From the NCBI GenBank assembly GCA_944328445.1, contig CALVHO010000002.1:1-64000 (forward strand): 64,000 nt of DNA. The letters run 5' to 3'. This DNA is from an uncultured Clostridia bacterium (GTDB lineage Bacteria > Bacillota > Clostridia > Christensenellales > Borkfalkiaceae). The notes beneath the pieces were generated by a model. That model was not told where the DNA came from. It worked only from the letters and a program-made list of their open reading frames with translations, and did not search any database. The position numbers and the translations under genes were made by a program. Below are positions 8,948 through 16,633 of this stretch, piece by piece (position 1 is the stretch's first letter; each line of letters begins with the position of its first letter).

Positions 8948-9310
8948 ATGAACGCAAAGGAAATCATTGCGAATGCGGACAGAGGAGAGGGGCTGACCGA
9001 AGAAGAGATCAAGGTCTATCGGCAAGCAGTCAAGCCTGTCAAGCACACCTACGGTAAGTACGGAACGCTCGCCAAGAAGTATCTGGAAGAGGAGAATGTC
9101 GGCAAGTATTGGGCGATTAAAAACTTTCCCGAATACTTACACGGCATAGACCGTCAGGCGGACGAACTGTACGAAACCATGTATGCGAGGCTCTCCAAAG
9201 ACGAACGGTATAAGCGGACGGGCAACTTCATGGAGGACTACCGCAGACAGACGGAAATTCAAAAGTTGATTGAGGAAGAGATACTCAATGAACTTGTGTA
9301 TGTGGATTGA
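8948..9310 (+). CDS. TnpV-like transposon-encoded protein
   Basis: 120 aa, ATG at 8948 after AAAGGAG; a longer frame from 8903 has no better ribosome site. The segment from about residue 30 (KHTYGKYGTLAKKYLEE) through the C-terminus EEILNELVYVD matches the TnpV family found on clostridial integrative elements: G-(K)YG-x-L-x-(K)-(K/R)YL near the start, E-(I)-L-x-EL-(V)-Y at the end. The molecular role of TnpV is not established. It is a good marker for mobile elements and sits with three other small accessory genes before the recombinase. Confidence 0.75.
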   Translation: MNAKEIIANADRGEGLTEEEIKVYRQAVKPVKHTYGKYGTLAKKYLEEENVGKYWAIKNFPEYLHGIDRQADELYETMYARLSKDERYKRTGNFMEDYRRQTEIQKLIEEEILNELVYVD

Positions 9311-9322
9311 CGGAGGTGCAAG

Positions 9323-9445
9323 ATGAGAGCTGTTTTAGGGATCGGAAAGGGCTTGCTGAAAGTTTTGTTCATGGGCGTCGTGTTGATCGGAACTTGTATC
9401 ATGAACATTATCGGCGCGATCATTTGCGCGATAGCGGGAAACTGA
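9323..9445 (+). CDS. 40-aa hydrophobic peptide
   Basis: ATG at 9323 after CGGAGGTG; stop TGA at 9443-9445. After MRAVLGIGKGLLKV the rest is one membrane helix ending AIAGN. Such single-helix peptides are frequent between accessory genes of Gram-positive integrative elements, with no known function. The good ribosome site and tight spacing (12 nt after tnpV, 10 nt before the next gene) support real translation. Confidence 0.6.
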   Translation: MRAVLGIGKGLLKVLFMGVVLIGTCIMNIIGAIICAIAGN

Positions 9446-9455
9446 GAGGTGGAGC

Positions 9456-9692
9456 ATGGAGCGCAAACCGGATACGCCCGTTCGCAAGAGCCGCAGGAAG
9501 TACGAGGAGCGGAACAAGGACGAACGGAAGGAAAAGAACAAGGTGTGGGGAACGAGCATCGACCGCCAATATGCGAACGAAATAGACGAGTTCCTCGCAA
9601 GGCATAACCTTACAAAGGTGGAGCTGATCGTTGCAGGGTATCAAGCCCTGCGGGGTCACTACGGCCCGAACAAACAACAGAATCAAGAATAA
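9456..9692 (+). CDS. Small basic protein, possible ribbon-helix-helix DNA binder
   Basis: 78 aa, ATG after AGGTGGAG. The first ~30 residues are very basic (RKSRRKYEERNKDERKEKNK). They are followed by WGTSIDRQYANEIDEFLA and a helix-turn-helix-like stretch LTKVELIVAGYQAL, a pattern compatible with a ribbon-helix-helix fold as in mobilisation accessory proteins. It is the last gene before a strong terminator. The DNA-binding role is inferred from charge and pattern only. Confidence 0.5.
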   Translation: MERKPDTPVRKSRRKYEERNKDERKEKNKVWGTSIDRQYANEIDEFLARHNLTKVELIVAGYQALRGHYGPNKQQNQE

Positions 9693-9698
9693 GTTTGA

Positions 9699-9735
9699 GA
9701 GCGCAAGGACTACGGCCCTTGCGCTCCTGCTTTTA
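9699..9735 (+). terminator. Intrinsic terminator after the accessory operon
   Basis: GAGCGCAAGG (9699-9708) pairs perfectly with CCTTGCGCTC (9717-9726), followed by CTGCTTTTA. Confidence 0.8.
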
Positions 9736-9843
9736 TAGACAACTGAATAATCATGCCGAACGGCATAAGGAAGAAACGAACATCGGGAAGATGGAGCGTA
9801 ACGGACTTATGCCGACAGGTTTCATCTTCCATTGGAGGGGAAA

Positions 9844-10083
9844 TTGGATTATATAATCGGGGAAGATGAAAAAGGCAAATTTGTAAAATTTGAAAAAGAC
9901 GGTGCGCAGGCAACAATTCGTTTTGATTCGACCAATGCAGCGGATGCGTTCGCGGGGACGAAACGGATATTGGGAAGTGTGTTCGAGCGTGCAGTAAAAG
10001 ATAAGATGCGAAAAGGAGAAGAAAAATATGAAACGAGTATATTGTCTGTATCGTGTATCGACGAAGGGGCAAGTGGATCATGA
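9844..10083 (+). CDS. Small hypothetical protein overlapping the recombinase start
   Basis: 79 aa from the TTG at 9844, chosen because GGAGGGG lies 4 nt upstream; a TTG at 9832 overlaps that site. The sequence starts MDYIIGEDEKGKFVKFEK and is acidic/basic with no membrane segment. Its last 56 nt overlap the recombinase start in another frame, which suggests translational coupling. I do not recognise the family. Similar tiny genes often precede large serine recombinases on integrative elements and may be directionality factors, but nothing in the sequence proves this. Confidence 0.45.
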   Translation: MDYIIGEDEKGKFVKFEKDGAQATIRFDSTNAADAFAGTKRILGSVFERAVKDKMRKGEEKYETSILSVSCIDEGASGS

Positions 10084-11590
10084 CGATATCCCCATGCAGC
10101 GAACGGCTTGCCGAGCATTTGCGGAAAGAAACGGCTGGACAATTTGTAAAGAGTTTTTGGAAAAGGGTGTTTCTGGTTATAAGACTTCCGCCGAAGATAG
10201 TGATGCCATTCAAGATTTGAAAGTGGCTGCAGAGAAGAAAGAGTTTGACATTTTGCTCGTATTCATGTTTGACAGGCTCGGGCGTATTCCTAACGAAACG
10301 CCGTTTGTCCTTGAGTGGTTCGTGAAAACAGGTGTAGAGGTGTGGAGTGCGAAAGAGGGGCAACAGACCTTTGAAACAGACGTGGATTATCTCATGAATT
10401 ATATCCGCTTTTGGCAGGCGGGCGGGGAGAGCCGCAAAACTTCCATGCGTGTTCAAACCCGTATGCGTCAAATGGTAGAGGCGGGGCAGTTCACGGGTGG
10501 GGTATGTCTGTTCGGATACCGCTTTGTCAAGAGCGGCATGTGTAACAAAAAAGGGAAAGAATTGGTTGCGTTGGAAGTTGTGCCCGAAGAAGCCGCAATT
10601 GTGCAATTCATTTTTCATAAGACGGTGGCAGAAGGATATGGAACTTGGCGGTTGAGTGATGCCGTCAATGCGCTCGGTTATAAGACGCACCGTGGTGCTA
10701 AATTTCAGTCGAATACCATAAACCGTATCCTGCACAACCGTATCTTTACGGGAAGATTTGTTCGCGGGGGAAAGTCATCGCAGGTCATAGAAGCGCTAAA
10801 AATTGTGGAGGACAGCGAATTTGAAGAAGTACAGAAAATTGTCGCAGCGCGGCAGGGCGAAAGGCAGGAACGGATGAATATCGCATATACCACGAGAGGA
10901 GCCTCGCTATTGAGCGGCAATATCTTCTGTGCGCATTGCGGAGCAAAATTATATGCAATTACTTATTCTGATCCGGTCACGCTTGCAGATGGGACAAAAA
11001 AGAAATACAAGGGAATAAAATACATTTGCTCAAAGAGAATACATAAAAGAGGCCCTTGTGACGGGCAGACGTAATACGCGTCTAAAAAGATTGATGGTGT
11101 CGTTTTAGAAGCGATTCATGCCGTTTTACAGAAAATGCAGGGAAGCGTTAAGGATGAATCTCTAAAAAAGAGTTATGAAAAAACTTTGAAAAGCAAAAAG
11201 GCGATCTATGAGGAACTTTTGCGAGAACAGGCAAAAGAACAAGAGAAGTTGAATCGTCTGCTTGCAGAAGTGGGTAACGTATTGATGAACGAATCAAGTT
11301 TTTCTTTGGAAACTCTGAACAGGGCGATAGAACTGACGAAAGCAAAACTTGCAGAGTTCGATGAAAAAATACCCAAGACATTGAAAGAGTTGAATGAACA
11401 GAAGTCGATAATAGAGAATCTTGACACATATTACGATCAGTTCAAAGGTTGGGCAGAATCGTTTGATGTAGCGACCAATGAAGAAAAGAAAATGATCATC
11501 TGCAAACTCATCAGCCGTATTGAAGTTGGGAGGGGCTATAAAGTAAACATTGTTCTGAATATGGACTACGGGCAGTTTGTGGGAGAATAA
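10028..11590 (+). pseudogene. Large serine recombinase, frame interrupted by in-frame TAA
   Basis: ATG after AAAAGGAG. The N-terminal resolvase domain has YRVST with catalytic Ser11 and the arginine motif FMFDRLGRI. The recombinase domain follows (QFTGGVCLFGYR onward), then a zinc ribbon (FCAHCG ... CDGQT). A TAA at 11072-11074 ends the first part (348 aa). The same frame resumes at once with YASKKIDGVVLEAI and runs 171 codons through a coiled-coil tail to 11590. In intact relatives the zinc ribbon joins the coiled coil in exactly this way (GQT-x-Y-A-x-K), so the TAA replaces one residue. Such enzymes integrate and excise the element at att sites. The truncated form lacks the coiled coil needed for synapsis in known enzymes. 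Confidence 0.85.
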
Positions 11591-11630
11591 AAAAGCAAGG
11601 GGCTATTTTTTGTAGTCCCTTGCTTTTTTA
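11589..11630 (+). terminator. Intrinsic terminator of the recombinase gene
   Basis: AAAAGCAAGGG (11591-11601) pairs with CCCTTGCTTTT (11617-11627) and is followed by T residues. It begins within 1 nt of the recombinase stop. Its last bases double as the -35 of the next promoter. Confidence 0.85.
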
Positions 11631-11648
11631 CGTTATGTGCTGTATAAT
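11620..11648 (+). promoter_or_regulatory. Promoter of the SIR2 gene
   Basis: TTGCTT (11620-11625), 17 nt, TATAAT (11643-11648). The -35 lies inside the 3' arm of the recombinase terminator. The transcript would begin about 40 nt before the SIR2 ATG. Confidence 0.75.
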
Positions 11649-11692
11649 ATACGAAACATATGTATGGTAATAATTTTAATAGGAGAAAATTT

Positions 11693-14203
11693 ATGAAATC
11701 GGAAGAATTACTTAAGGATGTATTAAGAAATCGAAATCCTGCTTTATTTATAGGGGCAGGTTTTTCATGTGGAGCAATGAATGGGGAAGGGAAAGAGCTT
11801 CCTGTGGGTAATCGGTTGGCTCGTGAGTTATATGAGAAGGTTCTTCAACCTAATATTAATAATGATAAAAGTATGACAAAGCTTGATGCTGAACGGGCCC
11901 AAATAGATTTGAAGTATATCTGTGATATTTTAGAATTAAAAAAATTAAATAATGAGCGGGATAAGTTCTTAACAGGAAGGTTTAAAGGGTGTCATTGTAA
12001 TAATGATTATCATGGGATTATAAAAGATTATGACTGGAGATATATTTTTTCTTTAAATATTGATGACCTGGTGGAGAATATTTACGAGAATAGAATAAAT
12101 GTTCAGCTTTTGGGAGGAGATTCAGGGGAAATAGGGTATCCAACATTGATTAAACTACATGGATCAGTATTAAGTTCTGAACTCGGCTATGTATTTAGTC
12201 AAAAAGAATATGATCGCTATTTATCGCAGGCCTCATGGGCTATTAATGCTTTTGCGACAGAGTATTTTCGCAATGATATTATTTTTTTGGGGACAGAATT
12301 TCAGGAAGATGATTTGCGGAATATTATAAATAAATTTTCTGATGCAGGAGCGGCAACGCGTGCACATAATTATTTTTTTGTTACGCCTAAACTTAACGAT
12401 GAAATTTTAGAGATGCAGATTGACCATAATTATAATTTCCATCATATTGGAATGACTACGGAAGAATTTTTTAAATTTATAGTTGCTGATGTTGTTCAGA
12501 AGAGAACGCAGAAAAGATTATTGACTAGTCAAGGTGCTATTTTTTTAGATGATGAGAAAAAAAATTATCGTCCATCATTTTTAGATGTAGGTAGACTTTA
12601 TCAGGGGGATATACCACAGTTCGATGATTTTTTTGGCGATTGGGATATTAGGTACCCTAAAGCTGATTTGTGGATTCAACAAACCATTGATGCAAAAAAT
12701 CATACTGTTCTATCATTATACGGAGATCCGTATTGTGGAAAATCATGTGTAGCGATGAGAATGTTGGTTGATTTATATAATAGTGGATATTTTAGTTTTA
12801 AATATTCAATTAGCGTTGACGTGGACGCTATTCAATATTCTCGATTAATAATTGAATTTCTATCTTCATTGCCAACAGGAGCAAAGTGCGCAATTTTGGC
12901 AGAGAATATGGCGCACTTTTATTCGAATTTAAAATATATCGTGGAAAATTGTCCAAAAAATATTTCTCATCTAATTATTATTGTTACAGCAGAAAAAGAA
13001 GAGCATATTGTAAAACGCTATATATTTGATAGTGTTGATTGGTTTGAGGAGCATAAAATAAGTTATAAAATAAACAATAAATTTGCCCACAATATTTATG
13101 GTAAATTAGAACAGAAAAATCATTTGAATAATTTATTGAAATATGTAGACGGAAAAACTAAGTGCATTCAGTATATTAAAAAGCTTAATGATATAATTGA
13201 AGTGCTCTTTTTAGTACATGAAGGCAGAAAGTTTAGTGCGCATTTTGCTGCATGGGTAGATCAAAAAGGGAAAAATTCGGTTAATGAAAAATTATTTCAA
13301 ATGCTCTGCTTTTTAGGTGGATTAGGGATAAATGAGGTTCCGTTACAATTTTTTATGGAAATTGGATCCGAAATTGGATTTAGGGTCGGCTTTGATAATT
13401 TTATTCAAGAATATGGGGATTATCTCATTTTGGAGAAAGGTTATTTAAGAGTAAGGTGCTTACGAATCATTAATCAGAAAGTTTTGTGCGGCATAACAAA
13501 TCAGGAAAAATATCAAATAATCTTAAAAGCAGCAGGATATTACGCTCCATTGTTAGATGATCACAGAAGTTCTATTCCAGATAAGATATTCCAAATGCTA
13601 ATTAAAGTCAAAACTATATTGCGTGAAAAGATTCTTTCAAACGATCAAATTTTAAATTTATTGATTGAATTAGAAGGTAAAGCAAAACATTTAAGTTATT
13701 ATTGGATTCAGAGAGGCATAGCTAATAGGAATTTAGACAACTTCGAAGAAGCGAATAATGATTTTATGCAAGCCGTATCTGTACGCGGTCGAGTATCCTA
13801 TAATATAGAGCATGCGCAAGCAAAAAACTATATGGCATGGGGGTTATGGCTATTAAGCCATAATGTTTATGATTCGTTAGAACTATTCGAAAGAGGACAG
13901 GAAATGTTAAAAAATTTGATAATTAATTCTCCGAGAAGATACTATGTTTATTCTGTGCACAGTTATACTGACATGATGATTAAATATTTTAATATAAAAA
14001 ATACAATACCATCACAAGACGAGTTGGACTTTATAGTTCATAATTTACAAGAGATAAAACGTGCATACGAAGATGATTACTCGATTCAGATAGTTTCTCT
14101 TTTCAATCGGTATTGTAAAAAAGTAGGATTGAATATTCACTTGAAAGAAGGGAAAATAAATAATAATGATATTATAGATATTGACGATATAGGTAAAGAT
14201 TGA
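11693..14203 (+). CDS. SIR2 - P-loop NTPase - TPR-like protein, candidate anti-phage STAND (Avs5-like)
   Basis: 836 aa from the ATG at 11693, chosen over 11660 because AGGAGA (11681-11686) precedes it. The N-terminal SIR2 NADase-type domain has IGAGFS (about 20-25), SLNIDDLVE (about 120-128, the (T/S)xNxDxxxE signature) and KLHGS (about 152, catalytic His). A P-loop LYGDPYCGKSC lies near 340, and TPR-like helices are near 660-760 (YWIQRGIANRNLDNFEEA). This order is that of SIR2-STAND defence proteins (AVAST type V), in which phage protein sensing triggers NAD depletion and abortive infection. The gene is strongly AT-rich against GC-rich neighbours and stands alone between recombinase and tRNA scar, signs of recent transfer. 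A different SIR2-NTPase defence family is possible. Confidence 0.75.
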   Translation: MKSEELLKDVLRNRNPALFIGAGFSCGAMNGEGKELPVGNRLARELYEKVLQPNINNDKSMTKLDAERAQIDLKYICDILELKKLNNERDKFLTGRFKGCHCNNDYHGIIKDYDWRYIFSLNIDDLVENIYENRINVQLLGGDSGEIGYPTLIKLHGSVLSSELGYVFSQKEYDRYLSQASWAINAFATEYFRNDIIFLGTEFQEDDLRNIINKFSDAGAATRAHNYFFVTPKLNDEILEMQIDHNYNFHHIGMTTEEFFKFIVADVVQKRTQKRLLTSQGAIFLDDEKKNYRPSFLDVGRLYQGDIPQFDDFFGDWDIRYPKADLWIQQTIDAKNHTVLSLYGDPYCGKSCVAMRMLVDLYNSGYFSFKYSISVDVDAIQYSRLIIEFLSSLPTGAKCAILAENMAHFYSNLKYIVENCPKNISHLIIIVTAEKEEHIVKRYIFDSVDWFEEHKISYKINNKFAHNIYGKLEQKNHLNNLLKYVDGKTKCIQYIKKLNDIIEVLFLVHEGRKFSAHFAAWVDQKGKNSVNEKLFQMLCFLGGLGINEVPLQFFMEIGSEIGFRVGFDNFIQEYGDYLILEKGYLRVRCLRIINQKVLCGITNQEKYQIILKAAGYYAPLLDDHRSSIPDKIFQMLIKVKTILREKILSNDQILNLLIELEGKAKHLSYYWIQRGIANRNLDNFEEANNDFMQAVSVRGRVSYNIEHAQAKNYMAWGLWLLSHNVYDSLELFERGQEMLKNLIINSPRRYYVYSVHSYTDMMIKYFNIKNTIPSQDELDFIVHNLQEIKRAYEDDYSIQIVSLFNRYCKKVGLNIHLKEGKINNNDIIDIDDIGKD

Positions 14204-14224
14204 ATATTGATTATTCTTCATAAA

Positions 14225-14294
14225 CCTCTACGATTGGTAGAGCATTCGGCTGTTAACCGAAGTGTCGTCAGTTCGAGTCTGTCAGGGGCAGCCA
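14225..14294 (+). pseudogene. 5'-truncated tRNA-Asn (anticodon GTT)
   Basis: Perfect anticodon stem TTCGG/CCGAA around loop CTGTTAA (anticodon 14252-14254 = GTT, Asn), T-arm GTCAG-TTCGAGT-CTGTC with one mismatch, 3' acceptor AGGGGCA, discriminator G and CCA (14292-14294). The 5' acceptor strand (expected TGCCCCT) is missing; the sequence there is the end of the SIR2 region, and the D-stem is only 3 of 4 paired. This is what integration into a tRNA gene leaves behind, so it probably marks an element boundary. A functional tRNA is unlikely. Confidence 0.7.
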
Positions 14295-14527
14295 ACGGAA
14301 AGAGAGGTGTTACCTCTCTTTTTTCGTTGGCTGCCCCTGACAATTGAGGAGAAATGAAGCCCGCGCAAGAAAGACATGGGAACAGGGGCGCGAGGGCGCG
14401 GGCATGTCAGTTCGTGCTCGGAGCGAAAGCGGAGAGCTTTGCGCCGCAGGCGCAAGCCCTGTCAGGGGCAAAAGAAGAAGAGCAAGGGAACTGCATAAGC
14501 GGTTCTTTTTTCGTTGGCTGCCCCTGA
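14280..14527. repeat. Two copies of a tRNA-end/terminator unit
   Basis: TGTCAGGGGCA occurs at 14280-14290 and 14460-14470. A 22-bp repeat (six T, then CGTTGGCTGCCCCTGA) occurs at 14319-14340 and 14506-14527. In each unit the two ends are complementary and enclose a terminator-like hairpin. The first unit is the tRNA 3' end with its terminator; the second is a diverged copy. The rest of 14204-14598 holds no convincing gene. Confidence 0.6.
14302..14324 (+). terminator. Terminator after the tRNA remnant
   Basis: GAGAGGT / ACCTCTC with a 3-nt loop and six T residues. It is enclosed by an outer 18-bp inverted repeat formed by the tRNA 3' end and its reverse complement. Confidence 0.8.
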
Positions 14528-14598
14528 ATAAAACACACGCGGCAAAAGGAAAGAAGGGGAGCGCGGAAAACCCGGCCGAAGGTGTTTCGGGACGAGGC

Positions 14599-14647
14599 TT
14601 GATTTCCGCGACCAAACGTGCTATAATGGTTGCAATAGCATTGCAAC
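14599..14647 (+). promoter_or_regulatory. Promoter and operator of the restriction-modification operon
   Basis: TTGATT (14599-14604), 17 nt, TATAAT (14622-14627). A perfect inverted repeat GTTGCAAT-AGC-ATTGCAAC (14629-14647) covers the expected start of transcription, 14 nt before the HTH gene. This is a clear repressor site, most simply for that HTH protein. Confidence 0.8.
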
Positions 14648-14660
14648 GAGGTTGAACTCT

Positions 14661-14858
14661 ATGGAATTTAAGGATCGGATCAAATATGCCAGAGAAACAG
14701 TCCACATGAGTCAGCAGGAATTTGCGGCGGCCATAGGCGTGGCGCACTCCTCGCTGAACCGTTGGGAGCTGGGCGTTCGCAAACCCACCTATGCGCTCCA
14801 ACGCAAATTCTACGACTATTGCAAAAATAACGGGATAACGTTCGAGGATAAAAACTGA
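14661..14858 (+). CDS. HTH (XRE-type) regulator of the type I RM operon
   Basis: 65 aa. The ATG at 14661 is preferred (GAGG 9 nt upstream) over an in-frame start at 14652. The protein is almost only an HTH domain: MSQQEFAAAIGVAHSSLNRWELG is the helix-turn-helix with a typical WE motif, then KPTYALQRKFYDYC. Its stop overlaps the hsdM start (TGATG), so regulator and methylase are translationally coupled. A perfect palindrome in the promoter is its likely site. It may act like the controller proteins that delay restriction until methylation is established. Confidence 0.75.
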   Translation: MEFKDRIKYARETVHMSQQEFAAAIGVAHSSLNRWELGVRKPTYALQRKFYDYCKNNGITFEDKN

Positions 14859-16633
14859 TGGCGATCAACGAATTGCAGAAGCAAACAAATATAAACATTC
14901 AGGAAAAAGCCAACCTTATTTGGGAGATCGCGACGCATCTGGTAGGTTTTTACAAACCGCACGAGTACGGAAAGGTCATCCTTCCCATGACGGTGTTAAA
15001 GCGTTTTGACGACGCTCTGGCGGCGACGAAGGACAAAGTTTTAGCCGCCTATCAGACGCTGAACGAGCAGGGCTATGAGGGCGCGATCCGCGACGGCGCC
15101 CTTTGCCGCGCCTCGGGCTATTCCTTTTACAATACGAGCAAATTCGACTTTGCCCGTCTGCTTGCCGACCCCGATAACATTCACGTCAATTTTGAAGATT
15201 ATCTGCAAGGATATTCGGATAATGTCAAGGATATCCTCGCCAACTTCAAATTCGCCGACGAAGTAAAGAACATGGTCAAAGGCAACGTCCTTTACGTCGT
15301 GATACAAGAGTTCAACTCCAAAAAGGCGGATATGTCCCCCGATAAGATCACATCGACGGACATGGGCTACATCTTTGAAGAGCTCATCCGCAAATTTTCC
15401 GAAAGTTACAACGAAGAAGCAGGGGCGCACTTTACCAGCCGCGATATCATCTATCTGATGACCGAACTCCTCATTTCTCCCGAAAAGGAGGAGATCAAAC
15501 AAAACGGCTGTTTTAAGACGGCTTACGACATGGCGATGGGCACGAGCCAGATGCTCGGGTGCCTGACCGAACGCCTCAAAGAGATCAATCCCGAAGCCGA
15601 CCTCACCTGCTTCGGGCAGGAATTCAACCCCGAAACTTACGCCATCGCAAAAGCGGATATGCTGATCAAGGGCGGCAACGCAAGCGGCATGAAGTTCGGC
15701 GACACCCTTTCCGAGGACGCCTACGCGGGGTTTGAATTCGATTATATCATCTCCAATCCTCCCTTCGGCATCGATTGGAAGCGCGAAAAGGACGCCGTGG
15801 AGCGGGAGGCAAAGCTCGGCTACGACGGCAGGTTCGGGCCCGGGCTCCCGAGCATTTCCGACGGGCAGATGCTGTTCATGCTCAACGGCGTGAAAAAGCT
15901 GAAAGAAGGTTCGGGCAGAATGGCGATCATTCAGAACGGCTCTTCGCTGTTCACGGGTGACGCGGGCAGCGGCCCTTCGGAGATCCGCCGCTACCTCATC
16001 ACGAGCGACCTTGTAGAGGCGATCGTGCAGCTGCCCACCGATCTTTTTTACAACACCGGCATCGCAACGTACATTTGGGTGATCAGCAAAGATAAAAAGG
16101 CCGAAAGGCTCGGCAAAGTTCAGCTCATCGACGCGAGCAAATGCTTTGTTAAGCGCCGCAAAAACATCGGCAACAAGCGCGTGGATCTGGATGATGACTG
16201 CATTGCGCTGATCATACGGGCGTATAACGAGTTTGAAAATAAGGCATATACCGAAGGATCGCTCTTTGCCGAAAGCAAGGTGTTTGAAAATGAATTTTTC
16301 GGCTACACCAAAGTGACGGTGGAAACGCCCGTGACCGACGAGACGGGCAACCCCGTTTTGAAAAAGGGCAAGCCGCAGCCCGATAAAGCCAAGAACGATA
16401 CCGAAATGATCCCGCTTTGCGAAAATATCGACGACTATTTTGCAAAAAACGTCCTTCCTTACAATCCCGTCGCCTATATGGATAGGAGCAAGGACAAAAT
16501 CGGCTATGAGATCCCGTTTACCCGCCTGTTTTACAAGTTTACGCCGCCGCGGAAGTCCGACGAAATTTTTGCCGAATTTAAGGCGTTGACCCACGAAGAA
16601 GCCGATCTGATGAAGGAGATTTTGGGGGAATGA
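14858..16633 (+). CDS. hsdM: Type I RM methyltransferase subunit HsdM
   Basis: 591 aa. The N-terminal helical domain (NLIWEIATHLVGFYKPHEYGKV) is typical of HsdM. The catalytic motif IV is SNPPFG (about residues 298-303), that is N6-adenine methylation. Motif I reads YDMAMGTSQMLG near 223-234 in place of the usual DPxxGTGxxL, so two small residues differ. HsdM methylates the adenine of the target defined by HsdS and forms the R2M2S complex. It overlaps both the HTH gene and the KAP ATPase gene (ATGA). Its GC content matches the chromosome, unlike the genes that follow. Confidence 0.93.
   Translation: MAINELQKQTNINIQEKANLIWEIATHLVGFYKPHEYGKVILPMTVLKRFDDALAATKDKVLAAYQTLNEQGYEGAIRDGALCRASGYSFYNTSKFDFARLLADPDNIHVNFEDYLQGYSDNVKDILANFKFADEVKNMVKGNVLYVVIQEFNSKKADMSPDKITSTDMGYIFEELIRKFSESYNEEAGAHFTSRDIIYLMTELLISPEKEEIKQNGCFKTAYDMAMGTSQMLGCLTERLKEINPEADLTCFGQEFNPETYAIAKADMLIKGGNASGMKFGDTLSEDAYAGFEFDYIISNPPFGIDWKREKDAVEREAKLGYDGRFGPGLPSISDGQMLFMLNGVKKLKEGSGRMAIIQNGSSLFTGDAGSGPSEIRRYLITSDLVEAIVQLPTDLFYNTGIATYIWVISKDKKAERLGKVQLIDASKCFVKRRKNIGNKRVDLDDDCIALIIRAYNEFENKAYTEGSLFAESKVFENEFFGYTKVTVETPVTDETGNPVLKKGKPQPDKAKNDTEMIPLCENIDDYFAKNVLPYNPVAYMDRSKDKIGYEIPFTRLFYKFTPPRKSDEIFAEFKALTHEEADLMKEILGE

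Larger units (their letters stand above)
1..11640. mobile_element. Right-hand part of a conjugative/mobilizable element
   Basis: VirB2-like, VirB6-like and VirB4-like genes, TnpV, small accessory genes and a large serine recombinase lie in one run of plus-strand genes, as in clostridial integrative elements. The left end, relaxase and coupling protein are outside the window. The right end is uncertain: either the recombinase terminator near 11630 or the tRNA remnant at 14225-14294. An antisense toxin-antitoxin cassette is carried inside. Two of the genes contain in-frame TAA codons, so the element may be decaying. Confidence 0.7.

Noticed and set aside
8356-11074. Alternative genetic code with TAA read as sense
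   Set aside because: rpoB and several other genes in the window, including the recombinase itself, end in TAA in normal positions. Only two genes of one element show internal TAAs.
9972-11074. Two separate recombinase genes (10028-11074 and 11135-11590)
   Set aside because: Both are in the same frame, the join matches the family's continuous sequence, and the ATG at 11135 has no ribosome site.
14225-14294. Functional tRNA-Asn
   Set aside because: The 5' acceptor strand does not pair with AGGGGCA and the D-stem is imperfect.
14354-14527. 57-aa plus-strand frame MKPAQERHGN...
   Set aside because: Its 3' end is the 22-bp repeat and terminator hairpin, and the AGGAG lies too close to the ATG. 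More likely noncoding repeat DNA.
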